NCBI GenBank assembly: GCA_002796835.1
Contig: LUGL01000097.1
Location: forward strand, 354-34,698
Source of the DNA: Elainella saxicola E1
Lineage (GTDB): Bacteria; Cyanobacteriota; Cyanobacteriia; Elainellales; Elainellaceae
DNA length: 34,345 bases
Reading direction: 5' to 3'
Part shown: piece after piece, positions 1 to 7,913 of the stretch
Layout of the letters: every line of letters starts with the position of its first letter
How positions within the stretch are numbered: the stretch's first letter is position 1
Notes under the pieces: generated by a model
What the model saw: the letters and a program-made list of their open reading frames with translations, nothing else
Database searches by the model: none
Told to the model about the DNA's origin: nothing
Translations under genes and position numbers: made by a program

Positions 1-484
1 AATATGTCCAAAACCGATCGGAATCGTTGGCCATGTCGAAAATCTTTGAATGCAGCGTTGCGAATCTCCTAGCTTAACCAAGCTTGCATAGTTCACCTCA
101 ATCCTGTTGGCTAGGTAGATACAGTCATAGGATGATAATCTCACACTCATCCAGCAAAAGCCACGTCCTGTAACACTTCTACGCACTTTTGCGTAATGGA
201 TAGCAGTAAATTGCGGACTAATCGTAAAACTCTGCTAAAGCAGACTAAGCCTTCCAGCCCACTTTAGTGGGGTTAATTCATTAGCTCGCGATTTATCTGC
301 GAGCGGGTTATTGCAAGAGGTGCAAGATCTGAGTATACAATTCATGCCAACCAATATCGGCCTCACAAAATTTTCTCAGCATAAACTTAGAATAATCGAT
401 AAATACCGGTCGCTCTTTACGCAGTATTCTGTAAGGGCATGGCACGCTATGTCCCAACGAACTTTAGCGCGCCTCCACTGGACT
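1..484. other. Gene-free left edge with clustered short hairpins
   Basis: No convincing coding region is seen here; the plus-strand reading frame at 311-649 has no recognisable product and is antisense to the small gene at 485-697. What is visible is a row of short perfect inverted repeats: AGCTT/AAGCT (71-75, 80-84), ACGC/GCGT (181-184, 191-194), TCTGC/GCAGA around TAAA (231-244), CCCAC/GTGGG around TTTA (258-271) and GCTCGC/GCGAGC (284-289, 299-304). The CCCAC hairpin is followed by GTTAATT and could be a weak plus-strand terminator. Function is not known. Confidence 0.4.
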
Positions 485-697
485 TTAACGAATCAAGACA
501 GTCATGTATTTGCCTTCAAATGGGGCAGGGATGATCGGCGTGAATTTTGCTCGATCGGTCGCAATCCGTTTGACGCAGAACTCGTTCATTGTGTGGATCA
601 CCTGATCGCGCGTGCCAATAATCCAGATTTGGGACTTATCGGCATGTGATTGGTTGCCATGTGAAAGGGGCAGCAGTTCGTTAAACTCTGTGCTCAT
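485..697 (-). CDS. Small conserved-looking hypothetical protein (70 aa)
   Basis: A 70-residue soluble protein without signal peptide or membrane segment. The stretch from about residue 23 (IWIIGTRDQVIHTMNEF) to the end (PFEGKYMTVLIR) has the balanced, hydrophobic-patterned composition of a folded domain and resembles short uncharacterised cyanobacterial proteins I have seen; that resemblance is from memory and no function is known. The ATG at 697 is preceded by GAGGTG about 10 bases upstream, an acceptable ribosome binding site. The opposite-strand frame covering the same DNA (311-649) looks like a shadow. Upstream of the gene, on the other strand, lies the folded segment at 718-916, so the two could be divergently transcribed, or the segment could form a leader of this gene. 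Confidence 0.6.
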   Translation of the reverse strand: MSTEFNELLPLSHGNQSHADKSQIWIIGTRDQVIHTMNEFCVKRIATDRAKFTPIIPAPFEGKYMTVLIR

Positions 698-717
698 CAG
701 CTTATTTCACCTCACTT

Positions 718-916
718 GTGGGGTTTGGAGAGGAAAGCTCAAGGTGTGGTGCGTGACCACTGATGAGCAATAGCGAGGCCGATGGGCTAAAATTGCCCAT
801 AGCCCAACCTCCTGCGTACACAGGAGCCACGGGTTAGCTGGTTAGAAGTGTTCGCTGCACTACTAATCAGCGCCTCACCTTAAGCTGTTCGTGCTGGTGG
901 TTGACCAGCATTGTTT
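718..916 (+). ncRNA. Candidate structured RNA, family not recognised
   Basis: About 200 non-coding bases with several stable hairpins. A possible closing stem GTGGGG (718-723) with CCTCAC (873-878) encloses four hairpins. The first is GCTCA/TGAGC (737-741, 764-768) containing GTGGT/ACCAC (746-760). The second is ATGGGC/GCCCAT (782-787, 795-800). The third is CTCCTG/CAGGAG (809-826). The fourth is a 9-bp GCTGGTTAG/CTAATCAGC stem (837-845, 863-871), extended by AGTG/CACT around a 7-base loop. Just outside, TGCTGGT/ACCAGCA (892-910) is followed by TTGTTT, resembling an intrinsic terminator for plus-strand transcription. Two G-U pairs form only in the plus-strand RNA, which favours that orientation. 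I do not recognise RNase P RNA, tmRNA, SRP RNA or a known riboswitch. A minus-strand leader of the 485-697 gene is the alternative. Confidence 0.5.
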
Positions 917-955
917 AGCATAGAAGAAAGGTCGCTGGAATACAAGCGTGTAGAA

Positions 956-1024
956 GGATCGAATTTTGGATTTTAGAGTTTGGATTTTGGATTGGGCGAT
1001 GGAGTGGATCGAATTTTGGATTTT
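956..1024. repeat. Short direct repeat of GAATTTTGGATTTT type
   Basis: The 19-base string GGATCGAATTTTGGATTTT occurs at 956-974 and again at 1006-1024, with a further TTTGGATTTTGGATT copy between them. Such TTTGGATT runs look like low-complexity intergenic repeats. A 70-codon open frame (980-1192) over this DNA has no recognisable features and ends on top of the next gene's start, so it is not called. Confidence 0.6.
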
Positions 1025-1188
1025 GAATCAGTTTGCGGAACTGCGGCTTCTTTAATGCATCCCTTTCAATCTAAGTATCCCTGCCTTCCGAAAGACGTTT
1101 TTGCCAGGATCCCATCCTACGATCGGCATGATCGCCTTGAACTCAAGGGGATTGGTTCAGCAATGAGATTGAGCGGAGGCATACCCGA

Positions 1189-1701
1189 ATGACTGCATCA
1201 ACAGCACCGAAAGATCAGGATCAGCAGCTCCAAAAACTGCGAGAGCTGGTCAAGAAAATTGATTACTGTATGCTGACCACGCTCGACGATGATGGCAGTT
1301 TGCGTAGTCGTCCCATGTCCAGCAATGGTGAAATTGAAGCCAATGGTGGCCTCTGGTTCTTTACCTATGGCGATTCCCATAAAGTTGTGGAGGCTGAGCA
1401 TCATCAGGTAAATGTCAGCTTTTCAGCCCCCGATCGTCAAAGTTATGTTTCATTGTCGGGCCAAGCCGAACTGGTGCGCGATCGCAGCAAAATGCAGGAA
1501 CTCTGGAAGCCGGAACTGAAAGCCTGGTTCCCCAAGGAGCTAGATGAGCCAGATATCGCGCTCCTGAAGGTCAACGTCGAGAAGGCTGAATATTGGGATG
1601 CACCAGCGGGTTGGGTGGCAAAAACGATCGGATTTGTGAAGGCGGTGACAACGGGCGAAAAAGCAAAAAGTGGCGAGAACGTTAAGCTAACGTTGCAATA
1701 A
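1189..1701 (+). CDS. Pyridoxamine 5'-phosphate oxidase-like, FMN-binding (general stress protein 26 type)
   Basis: A 170-residue protein of the split-barrel flavin-binding fold, closest to the 'general stress protein 26' branch of the pyridoxamine-phosphate-oxidase-like family. The pattern at residues 25-60 (CMLTTLDDDGSLRSRPMS, then GGLWFFTYGDSHKV) is the usual start of this domain, and YVSLSGQAELVRDR near residue 85 is its conserved strand. The C-terminal third (WFPKELDEPDIALLKV, then EYWDAP) is typical of this subfamily. Such proteins bind FMN or related cofactors; the substrate is usually unknown, and true PNPO activity is not implied. The start is supported by GGAGG at 1174-1178, eight to ten bases before the ATG. 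It appears to be a single-gene unit. Confidence 0.85.
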   Translation: MTASTAPKDQDQQLQKLRELVKKIDYCMLTTLDDDGSLRSRPMSSNGEIEANGGLWFFTYGDSHKVVEAEHHQVNVSFSAPDRQSYVSLSGQAELVRDRSKMQELWKPELKAWFPKELDEPDIALLKVNVEKAEYWDAPAGWVAKTIGFVKAVTTGEKAKSGENVKLTLQ

Positions 1702-1887
1702 GGTGAATCTGCGAAGTCGCTGCGGTTCAGCTTTGCTGATTTCGTGTGAGCTAGTTGAGTGCGATTGCATTCAGTGGCATGATCCGTGAGCGGCTTTCTC
1801 GCCGTTGAGGTAGGGGAACACCTACTTTAACATTGCTGGCTGTGTCCTTTAAAATACAAACGTCCCTATTCAGTCGAGTGCCGAGCC

Positions 1888-3237
1888 ATGGCTGAGCCAC
1901 ATGATGGGCCGTCTCCCCATTCACAATCTGACCCAATCGAATCTGGTCCGCTCGAACCTGCCTTTAATCAAGAAAAGGAGCAGGCGAATCGGCAAAACTG
2001 GACCGATCGAGCAGCAGCCCTATGGCAAGGGATGGGGACTCGATTTCGAAAGACGTTACCAATTGATCTGGTTGCGAATACGGTGACGCAATGGTTCAGC
2101 ATCGACGAAGCCCAGGTGGCCGAAATTTTGCAGACGGTGCGATCGGAGTTGCCAACCACAGAGGCATTGCTGTTAGGAAAACCCCAGGCAGGTAAAAGCT
2201 CGATCGTGCGGGGTCTGACAGGTGTTTCGGCGGAAATTGTTGGTCAGGGATTCCGGCCCCATACGCAGCATATTGAACGCTATGCCTATCCCTCGAATGA
2301 TCTGCCGCTGCTGATTTTTACTGATACGGTGGGACTGGGCGATGTGACTCAGGCGACCGATGCGATCGTGCAAGAATTGGTGAATGAATTGCAGCAGCCC
2401 CAAAAACGGGCCAGAGTGCTGGTGCTGACGGTGAAAATTACTGATTTTGCTACGGATTCGCTGCGACAAATTGCTCAGCGTCTGCGCAAACAGTTTCCTC
2501 ACTTGCCTTGTCTGCTGGTAGTCACTTGCTTGCATGAACTCTATCCCGCTTCACTGGAAAATCATCCAGTCTATCCACCTGACCTGGAAGCAATCAATCA
2601 AGCCTTTGCAGAACAGCAGCGCAGCTTTGCTGGATTGTACGATCGAGCCATTTTAATTGATTTTACGTTAGAAGAAGATGGCTACGATCCGGTTTTCTAT
2701 GGTATGGAAGCATTACGGGATACATTGATGGAGCTACTACCCGAAGCCGAATCACGTGCAATTTATCAGCTTTTGGATGCAGGAGTCGGTCAACAAATTG
2801 GCAACCTCTATCGCGATGTGAGTCGTCGCTATATGACGGCTTTTGCAGTGATGGCAGCTACTTTAGCGGCAGTGCCTCTGCCCTTTGCCACGATGCCTGT
2901 CTTGACGGCTTTGCAAGTTTCGATGGTGGGATTGCTCGGCAAACTTTATGGTCAAACCCTTACTCCTTCTCAGGCAGGCGGCATTGTTAGCGCGATCGCA
3001 GGAGGCTTTCTAGCTCAGGCGATCGGACGAGAGCTGATCAAATTCGTGCCGGGACTGGGCAGCGTGATTGCGGCTTCCTGGGCGGCAGCTTACACCTGGG
3101 CCTTGGGAGAAACGGCTTGCGTTTATTTTGGGGATTTAATGGGCGGCAAGAAGCCCGATCCACAGCAAATTCAATCCGTGATGCAGGAGGCGTTTCGATC
3201 GGCGAAACAGCAATTTCAAGGAAAGCGATGGGAGTGA
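1888..3237 (+). CDS. GTPase with C-terminal DUF697 membrane domain
   Basis: A 449-residue P-loop GTPase. Residues 1-50 are polar and probably disordered. The G domain begins near residue 90: the Walker A/G1 motif GKPQAGKSS is at 97-105 and G3 DTVGLG at 146-151. The expected N/TKxD (G4) motif is replaced by TCLHE (213-217), so guanine specificity may be relaxed or lost. Residues 310-430 contain hydrophobic helices (YMTAFAVMAATLAAVPLPFA, then GLGSVIAASWAAAYTWALGE) typical of the DUF697/YcjF-like module, placing the protein at a membrane. The family is widespread in cyanobacteria and poorly understood. The ATG has no strong Shine-Dalgarno sequence. A second GTPase gene follows in the same orientation about 265 bp downstream, separated by a repeat. 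Confidence 0.8.
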   Translation: MAEPHDGPSPHSQSDPIESGPLEPAFNQEKEQANRQNWTDRAAALWQGMGTRFRKTLPIDLVANTVTQWFSIDEAQVAEILQTVRSELPTTEALLLGKPQAGKSSIVRGLTGVSAEIVGQGFRPHTQHIERYAYPSNDLPLLIFTDTVGLGDVTQATDAIVQELVNELQQPQKRARVLVLTVKITDFATDSLRQIAQRLRKQFPHLPCLLVVTCLHELYPASLENHPVYPPDLEAINQAFAEQQRSFAGLYDRAILIDFTLEEDGYDPVFYGMEALRDTLMELLPEAESRAIYQLLDAGVGQQIGNLYRDVSRRYMTAFAVMAATLAAVPLPFATMPVLTALQVSMVGLLGKLYGQTLTPSQAGGIVSAIAGGFLAQAIGRELIKFVPGLGSVIAASWAAAYTWALGETACVYFGDLMGGKKPDPQQIQSVMQEAFRSAKQQFQGKRWE

Positions 3238-3300
3238 AGAGAGGCTCTGCTAAAGTGTTGATGCAGTAATATAGGTTCAGTGGATCACAAAGCCTGTTGA

Positions 3301-3416
3301 GATCCCCCCTAGCTCCCTAAGCCCCTGCGGGGATGCGCCTACGGCGTAGAAAAAAGGGGGAACCGAGTCGAAAGTGTCTTGAAGTCCGCCTTCTGAAGAG
3401 GGATTTAGGGGGAGCG
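3301..3416. repeat. MITE-like element with imperfect terminal inverted repeats
   Basis: The left end GATCCCCCCTAGCTCCCTAA is an imperfect reverse complement of the right end AGGGATTTAGGGGGAGCG (about 3399-3416). Inside are the hairpins CCCC-TGC-GGGG and CGCC-TA-GGCG and a poly-A/poly-G block at 3350-3360. This C-run/G-run palindromic layout is a familiar form of miniature intergenic repeat in cyanobacteria. It carries no coding capacity and sits between the two GTPase genes. No clear target-site duplication was identified. Confidence 0.6.
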
Positions 3417-3502
3417 AATACAAGCATGATTATCAAAATAAATTTATTTTCGATCTACTGAGGTCATATCAAAATATATTTTGAGTTTTGAATTGAATAA
3501 CT

Positions 3503-5419
3503 ATGGTGCGTTTTAAGCAATGGCAATGGATCGTTTTGGTTCTACCGATCGTCCTGATCGTGGGGTTTCTGCTGGTGGCGGCAGGAAGGCAGATCCATGA
3601 GTGGGGATTGAACTGGATCTGGGCGGTGTTTACGCTGCTGTTGGTGGGCTGGCGGCAGTTGTTGGTGCGGTGGACCCAGCCTGTCGTCCAACAAGTTGAG
3701 GCAGCGATGACGCAGGTGAGTGAGGAACTGCAAGCTGCAATTGATCAGACGGCACCCTCAGATATTAGCGGACAAACGGAGGCGGTGCTAAAAGCGATTT
3801 TAGAGCAGGCGCAGTCTGATTTGCCGATTTGGGAAGATTGGGAAACCTTTTGGCGACGCTGTCGAGAATTAGTAGCGGCGGTGGCGCATATTTATTATCC
3901 AGAAGAGAAGTATCCGTTACTGAATATCTATATTCCGCAGGCTTATGGGCTGATTCGCGGTACGGTGGATGATATGGATCAGTGGATGCAGAAGCTATCG
4001 CCCGTGCTGAATCAAATGACGATCGGCCAGGGCTATCAAGCTTATGAGGTATACCGCCAGTTAGAGCCATCGGCCCGTAAGCTATGGGAAGCCTGGAGTT
4101 GGGCGCAGTGGGTATTGAATCCGGTGGCGGCAGCAGCACGTCAGGTAAGTCAACCCATGACCGATCGGGCCAATCAGCAGCTTTTGGTAAATTTGGGGCA
4201 GTCCTTGCGGGAAGTGGCGTTGAGAAATCTGTGGCAGCAGGCAGTAACGCTCTATAGTGGGATGCGACCGTTAGAGGCAACGCTTCCGGAAGCATTACCT
4301 GCTGCGAAAACTCAAACGTTACGGGATATTTTGACGCAGGCGGAACCGGTTGAGGTGATCGAACAAAAGCCGGTGAATATTCTACTGGTAGGCCGCACGG
4401 GTGCCGGTAAAAGTAGCCTGATTAACACGCTGTTTCAAGCGGATTTAGCTGCCGTGAATATTCTGCCGAGTACCGATCGGATCCAGAGCTACCAGTGGCA
4501 GACCGAAACGGGCGAAACGCTGACTTTATGGGATACGCCGGGATATGAGCAGGTAAATCGGTCCGATTTGCAACAGCAAGTTTTGCAATATGCTAAAACG
4601 GCGGATTTGTTATTGCTGGTTACGCCTGCCCTCGATCCGGCGCTGCAAATGGATGTGGATTTTCTGAAGGCTCTGAAAGCAGACTGTCCTGATCTGCCAA
4701 CGATCGCGATTGTGACTCAGGTCGATCGTCTGCGTCCGGTACGGGAATGGCAGCCGCCCTATGATTGGCAATGGGGAACCCGTCCGAAAGAAATCGTGAT
4801 GCGAGAGGCGACGGAATATCGGGCTAAACTGCTGGGAGAGTACTGTGAGCGAGTGTTGCCCCTGGTAACGGGAGAGATCACTGCTGACCCATCAACTGGA
4901 CGAGGAGCCTGGGGTGCAGAGGCTCTGTCGATCGCCATTATGGAAACGATCGCTCCTGCCAAACAGTTCCGCCTTGCCCGCTTTTTGCGTAATTTGGATG
5001 CTCGGACAATTGCAGCCGCCAAGATTATCGATCGCTATGCGTTTCAAATGAGTACAACTCAGGGATTAACAGCGTTGCTGAAAAGTCCAGTTTTAACGCT
5101 GTTAGCTCGCCAATTGACGCGCAATACGATTGTGCTGCCAATTTTGATCGAACAAATTCCGGTGGAGCAAGTGCCGATCGTGGTTGGCAAGTTGCAAATG
5201 ACCTACGATCTGTTCTGCCTATTGAATCAAGATGGCAACCTGACGTTTGATTTGCAGATGCTATGGACATTAATCGAAGGCGATACCGCAGCTCCGGAAC
5301 ATAGCGCCTGGGCTTTGGGGCAAGCTTTGGTGGAATATTGGACTCGTGGTCTGAAGGTTGAACAGTTGAATGAACGATATCGAGATAACTTGAAGAAGAT
5401 TTCAGAAAAACCAGCTTAA
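3503..5419 (+). CDS. Membrane-anchored Era/YeeP-like GTPase
   Basis: A 638-residue protein with two N-terminal membrane helices (about residues 9-27 and 34-52). A long helical region (55-285) comes next, and then a G domain. G1 GRTGAGKSS is at 297-305, G3 DTPGYEQ starts at 344, and G4 TQVD is at 405-408, so the nucleotide-binding core looks intact, unlike the upstream gene. The C-terminal 150 residues are helical and unrecognised. Proteins of this layout are annotated as 50S-ribosome-binding-like or dynamin-like GTPases; the true role is not established. An orientation with the helices in the cytoplasmic or thylakoid membrane and the G domain in the cytoplasm is inferred. Its 3' end overlaps the convergent nuclease-like gene by four bases (5416-5419). 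Confidence 0.82.
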   Translation: MVRFKQWQWIVLVLPIVLIVGFLLVAAGRQIHEWGLNWIWAVFTLLLVGWRQLLVRWTQPVVQQVEAAMTQVSEELQAAIDQTAPSDISGQTEAVLKAILEQAQSDLPIWEDWETFWRRCRELVAAVAHIYYPEEKYPLLNIYIPQAYGLIRGTVDDMDQWMQKLSPVLNQMTIGQGYQAYEVYRQLEPSARKLWEAWSWAQWVLNPVAAAARQVSQPMTDRANQQLLVNLGQSLREVALRNLWQQAVTLYSGMRPLEATLPEALPAAKTQTLRDILTQAEPVEVIEQKPVNILLVGRTGAGKSSLINTLFQADLAAVNILPSTDRIQSYQWQTETGETLTLWDTPGYEQVNRSDLQQQVLQYAKTADLLLLVTPALDPALQMDVDFLKALKADCPDLPTIAIVTQVDRLRPVREWQPPYDWQWGTRPKEIVMREATEYRAKLLGEYCERVLPLVTGEITADPSTGRGAWGAEALSIAIMETIAPAKQFRLARFLRNLDARTIAAAKIIDRYAFQMSTTQGLTALLKSPVLTLLARQLTRNTIVLPILIEQIPVEQVPIVVGKLQMTYDLFCLLNQDGNLTFDLQMLWTLIEGDTAAPEHSAWALGQALVEYWTRGLKVEQLNERYRDNLKKISEKPA

Positions 5420-6045
5420 GCTCGAATGATACTCCCTAAATGCTTCAAAATTTGCAGCACTGTATACAGGTCATTGCCGCGATTCACCAGGGAAAACACA
5501 TGGGAGTAGGCGTACTGGTGGGTGGGTTGTTGTACCAACTTAATGAACAGAAATCCATGTCCATTGGTAACTAAGCCATAGCTTGGATGCTGGGGATCCG
5601 GGTTGCCCAACATGTAGGTTAGCGCTTGGAGAATGGCAGTTGTGATGTCAAAGGAAGTACGTTTGGACTCGATCACCAGTAACCAGAGTTGTCGATTCAG
5701 CACCAGCACGTCAATACGACCTCGGATGACCTCATCTCGATCTTCTGCAACTAATTCAACGCTAGTTTCGGCTTCAATGCGATAGGGCAGTTCATAAAAG
5801 CCTGCCAGATCGAGTAAAGGAGCTAAGACAACCATCTTGACGATGTTTTCTAAAACGATCGATCGCTTCAGCAGCGTTAGGAAATTAGCCTGTACCCGAT
5901 CGAGTGCTTGGAGATGGGACTCTGGAAGGACAATATCAAGAGCCAAAAATTCTGGAGAGAAATCTGGCTCTCTAACAAACGTCAACCCAAATCGAGTTTC
6001 TACATCATCTAAAGAAATTTGGTTAGCTAGGATAACGGATACCAT
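5416..6045 (-). CDS. PD-(D/E)XK nuclease-like protein (HsdR N-terminal type)
   Basis: A 209-residue stand-alone protein. The segment RGRIDVLVLNRQLWLLVIES followed by KR shows the Asp on one strand and E-x-K on the next that mark the PD-(D/E)XK nuclease core, and the surroundings (ALTYMLGNPDPQHPSYGLVTNGHGFLFIKL) match the N-terminal domain seen in type I restriction R subunits and in many short cyanobacterial homologues. There is no helicase domain and no neighbouring methylase or specificity gene, so it is not part of a complete restriction system here. The role is unknown. It is convergent with, and overlaps by four bases, the membrane GTPase gene. Confidence 0.75.
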   Translation of the reverse strand: MVSVILANQISLDDVETRFGLTFVREPDFSPEFLALDIVLPESHLQALDRVQANFLTLLKRSIVLENIVKMVVLAPLLDLAGFYELPYRIEAETSVELVAEDRDEVIRGRIDVLVLNRQLWLLVIESKRTSFDITTAILQALTYMLGNPDPQHPSYGLVTNGHGFLFIKLVQQPTHQYAYSHVFSLVNRGNDLYTVLQILKHLGSIIRA

Positions 6046-6143
6046 TGGCTTACCACTTCATGGAATGGATAATGTGAAGCACGAATTTTAGGGCTCTGGG
6101 CTTATCTTAAATCGTGTCAAATTGCGCAAGGCTCAAAGTTGCT

Positions 6144-6665
6144 TTATGACTCTTCTACGCTGCGTTCCAGATCAAGGATTTCTTGTAATCTCACACGCGA
6201 CTGTTCGGCATTACTGCGCACATCACCAAAGGACGCTTTACTCTCGGCATATCCGATCAGCAGCTTTGATTTCTTCTTCAGATCGGCTACCGTTTCTTCC
6301 GTTAATTCGATTTCCGGATCAAAAATGGCCTCAAATTCTTTTAGGACAGATTGGGCTTCATAGCGATCCTGCTCCATCTTCACCCGCATGAAACCATAGC
6401 CCACGATTGATTGCACCAATGTCTTCACTTCTTCAACTGAGTTATCAGGCTCCTCGTTTTCTTTAGGTGGAATGACTGGAACTTGTTCCGTCACCACAAT
6501 CAAGTCATTATGGCTGGCTCCATCCGCTAGCTTCGATCGGAGGGTTTCATCTTCGTTAATTTTGTCGAGCAATTGGTCTAACGCTTTCTGCCGCTGCTTC
6601 TGCGAGTCACGCCCAGGCACATCTAAAACGATTTCGGGGGCTTGCTTTAATGCATAAGAAACCAT
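6144..6665 (-). CDS. Hypothetical acidic helical protein (173 aa)
   Basis: Not recognised. The product is soluble, acidic and mostly predicted helical, with an N-terminal charged stretch (DSQKQRQKALDQLLDKINED) and a C-terminal coiled-coil-like part. An upstream TTG at 6689 keeps the frame open for eight more codons, but the ATG at 6665 has AAAGGA about seven bases before it and is preferred. There is no signal peptide or membrane helix. About 100 bp separate it from the upstream nuclease-like gene on the same strand; its own upstream region (6666-6998) would hold its promoter. Confidence 0.6.
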   Translation of the reverse strand: MVSYALKQAPEIVLDVPGRDSQKQRQKALDQLLDKINEDETLRSKLADGASHNDLIVVTEQVPVIPPKENEEPDNSVEEVKTLVQSIVGYGFMRVKMEQDRYEAQSVLKEFEAIFDPEIELTEETVADLKKKSKLLIGYAESKASFGDVRSNAEQSRVRLQEILDLERSVEES

Positions 6666-6998
6666 ACTTTCATCCTTTACTGTTGACAACTGAATTTAAG
6701 CTTTGGGTTGAGGGGAGCAAACAGAGACAAGCCTAAGTGCGCTTCATAATATCTCGAATATGAGTATTCTTCAGTATTTTAGCAATAAAGATGAATTTCA
6801 GCAGATAGTCTGGCGCAGAATCATCCATCCTCGGTTTTATCTAGTCTATTCTTCATCTGCTGATTTAATTCGCTAAGACATTCATTCTGTAATCAACAAA
6901 AGATAGATGGATTGGGCAAAATTCTACCCTAAGAACGGTGCTGACTGGATTTGAAATCGTAGAGGATGGCTGCAAATCGACGATGACATAATCCAATT
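6666..6998. other. Intergenic region between divergent genes
   Basis: About 330 bases of moderately AT-rich DNA between the minus-strand gene ending upstream and the plus-strand yihY-like gene. It must carry both promoters. I see no convincing open frame, hairpin with T-run or repeat. Confidence 0.5.
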
Positions 6999-7883
6999 AT
7001 GCGATTGAAGACTGGCGTTCGCTTAATCAAAGACACCATTACAGAATGGAATCAGGATAATGTGCCCCTTTTGGCAGCAGCCCTGGCCTATTACACCCTA
7101 TTTTCACTGGCTCCATTACTACTGATTGCGATCGCAATTGCCGGAGCTGTGTTTGGGGAAGAGGCAGCGCATGGTGAGATTGTTGGACAAATTCAAGGGC
7201 TAGTGGGGCGAGAAGGGGCAGCCGCGATCGAAGCAATGATTCAGAATGCTCAGAAGCCTGGATCGGGCGGTACGATCGCAACTTTAATCAGTGTGGCTGT
7301 GCTTTTATTTGGGGCCTCCGGCGTGTTTGGTCAATTGCAGACGGCACTGAACACCATCTGGGAAGTCAAACCTCAGCCAGGACGAGGGGTTAAAAGTTTT
7401 ATGCAAGCGCGATTTCTCTCCTTTGCGATGGTATTGGTAATTGGGTTTCTGCTGCTCGTCTCGCTGGTTCTATCAACGGTTCTAGCGGCTCTGGGTCACT
7501 TTTTTACGGGGTGGATTGGCGATTATGTGGTCTTGGGCAGCCTGCTTAATTTCTTGCTCTCGTTTGCTGTGATCACAGTTCTGTTTGCCGCTATTTATAA
7601 GTTTTTGCCAGATGCCGAGATGCCCTGGAAAAATCTTTGGGTGGGTGCGGCAGTCACCGCCTTGCTGTTCAATATCGGCAAATTTCTGTTGGGGCTTTAT
7701 TTAGGCAATAGCAGCGTTGGCTCAACCTATGGCGCGGCTGGATCGTTGGTTGTTCTGCTGGTTTGGGTGTTCTACTCAGCCCAAATTCTGTTAATTGGCG
7801 CAGAGTTTACTCAAGTCTATTCCAAGTATCGCGGCACGCCAGTCCAGCCTTCAAAGCATGCGGTGCGCGTTCCCAAGGGATAG
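6999..7883 (+). CDS. YihY/BrkB-family integral membrane protein
   Basis: A 294-residue inner-membrane protein with about six transmembrane helices. The N-terminal signature NVPLLAAALAYYTLFSLAPL (residues 20-39) and the later GSYGAAGSLVVLLVWVFYSA-like block (STYGAAGSLVVLLVWVFY, about 243-260) followed by QILLIGAEFTQVY are diagnostic of the YihY/BrkB family. The family was once mislabelled 'ribonuclease BN'; transport or envelope functions have been proposed but none is settled. Length is normal for the family. It is followed after 30 bp by the convergent SDR gene. Confidence 0.9.
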   Translation: MRLKTGVRLIKDTITEWNQDNVPLLAAALAYYTLFSLAPLLLIAIAIAGAVFGEEAAHGEIVGQIQGLVGREGAAAIEAMIQNAQKPGSGGTIATLISVAVLLFGASGVFGQLQTALNTIWEVKPQPGRGVKSFMQARFLSFAMVLVIGFLLLVSLVLSTVLAALGHFFTGWIGDYVVLGSLLNFLLSFAVITVLFAAIYKFLPDAEMPWKNLWVGAAVTALLFNIGKFLLGLYLGNSSVGSTYGAAGSLVVLLVWVFYSAQILLIGAEFTQVYSKYRGTPVQPSKHAVRVPKG

Positions 7884-7913
7884 GTGCAATCGGGTTGCCT
7901 TAGCGTAAAAGCA

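Noticed and set aside
311..649. 112-codon plus-strand frame
   Set aside because: No recognisable domain; overlaps, in antisense, the better minus-strand gene at 485-697, which has a Shine-Dalgarno sequence and protein-like composition.
718..916. Cobalamin riboswitch, RNase P RNA or tmRNA at the folded segment
   Set aside because: The B12 box, the RNase P core sequences and the tmRNA ends and tag frame were looked for by eye and not found.
980..1192. 70-codon plus-strand frame before the FMN-binding gene
   Set aside because: Built partly from the low-complexity GATTTTGGATT repeat and without family resemblance.
5416..6045. Part of a type I restriction system
   Set aside because: Only the HsdR N-terminal-like nuclease fold is present; no helicase domain, methylase or specificity gene is nearby.
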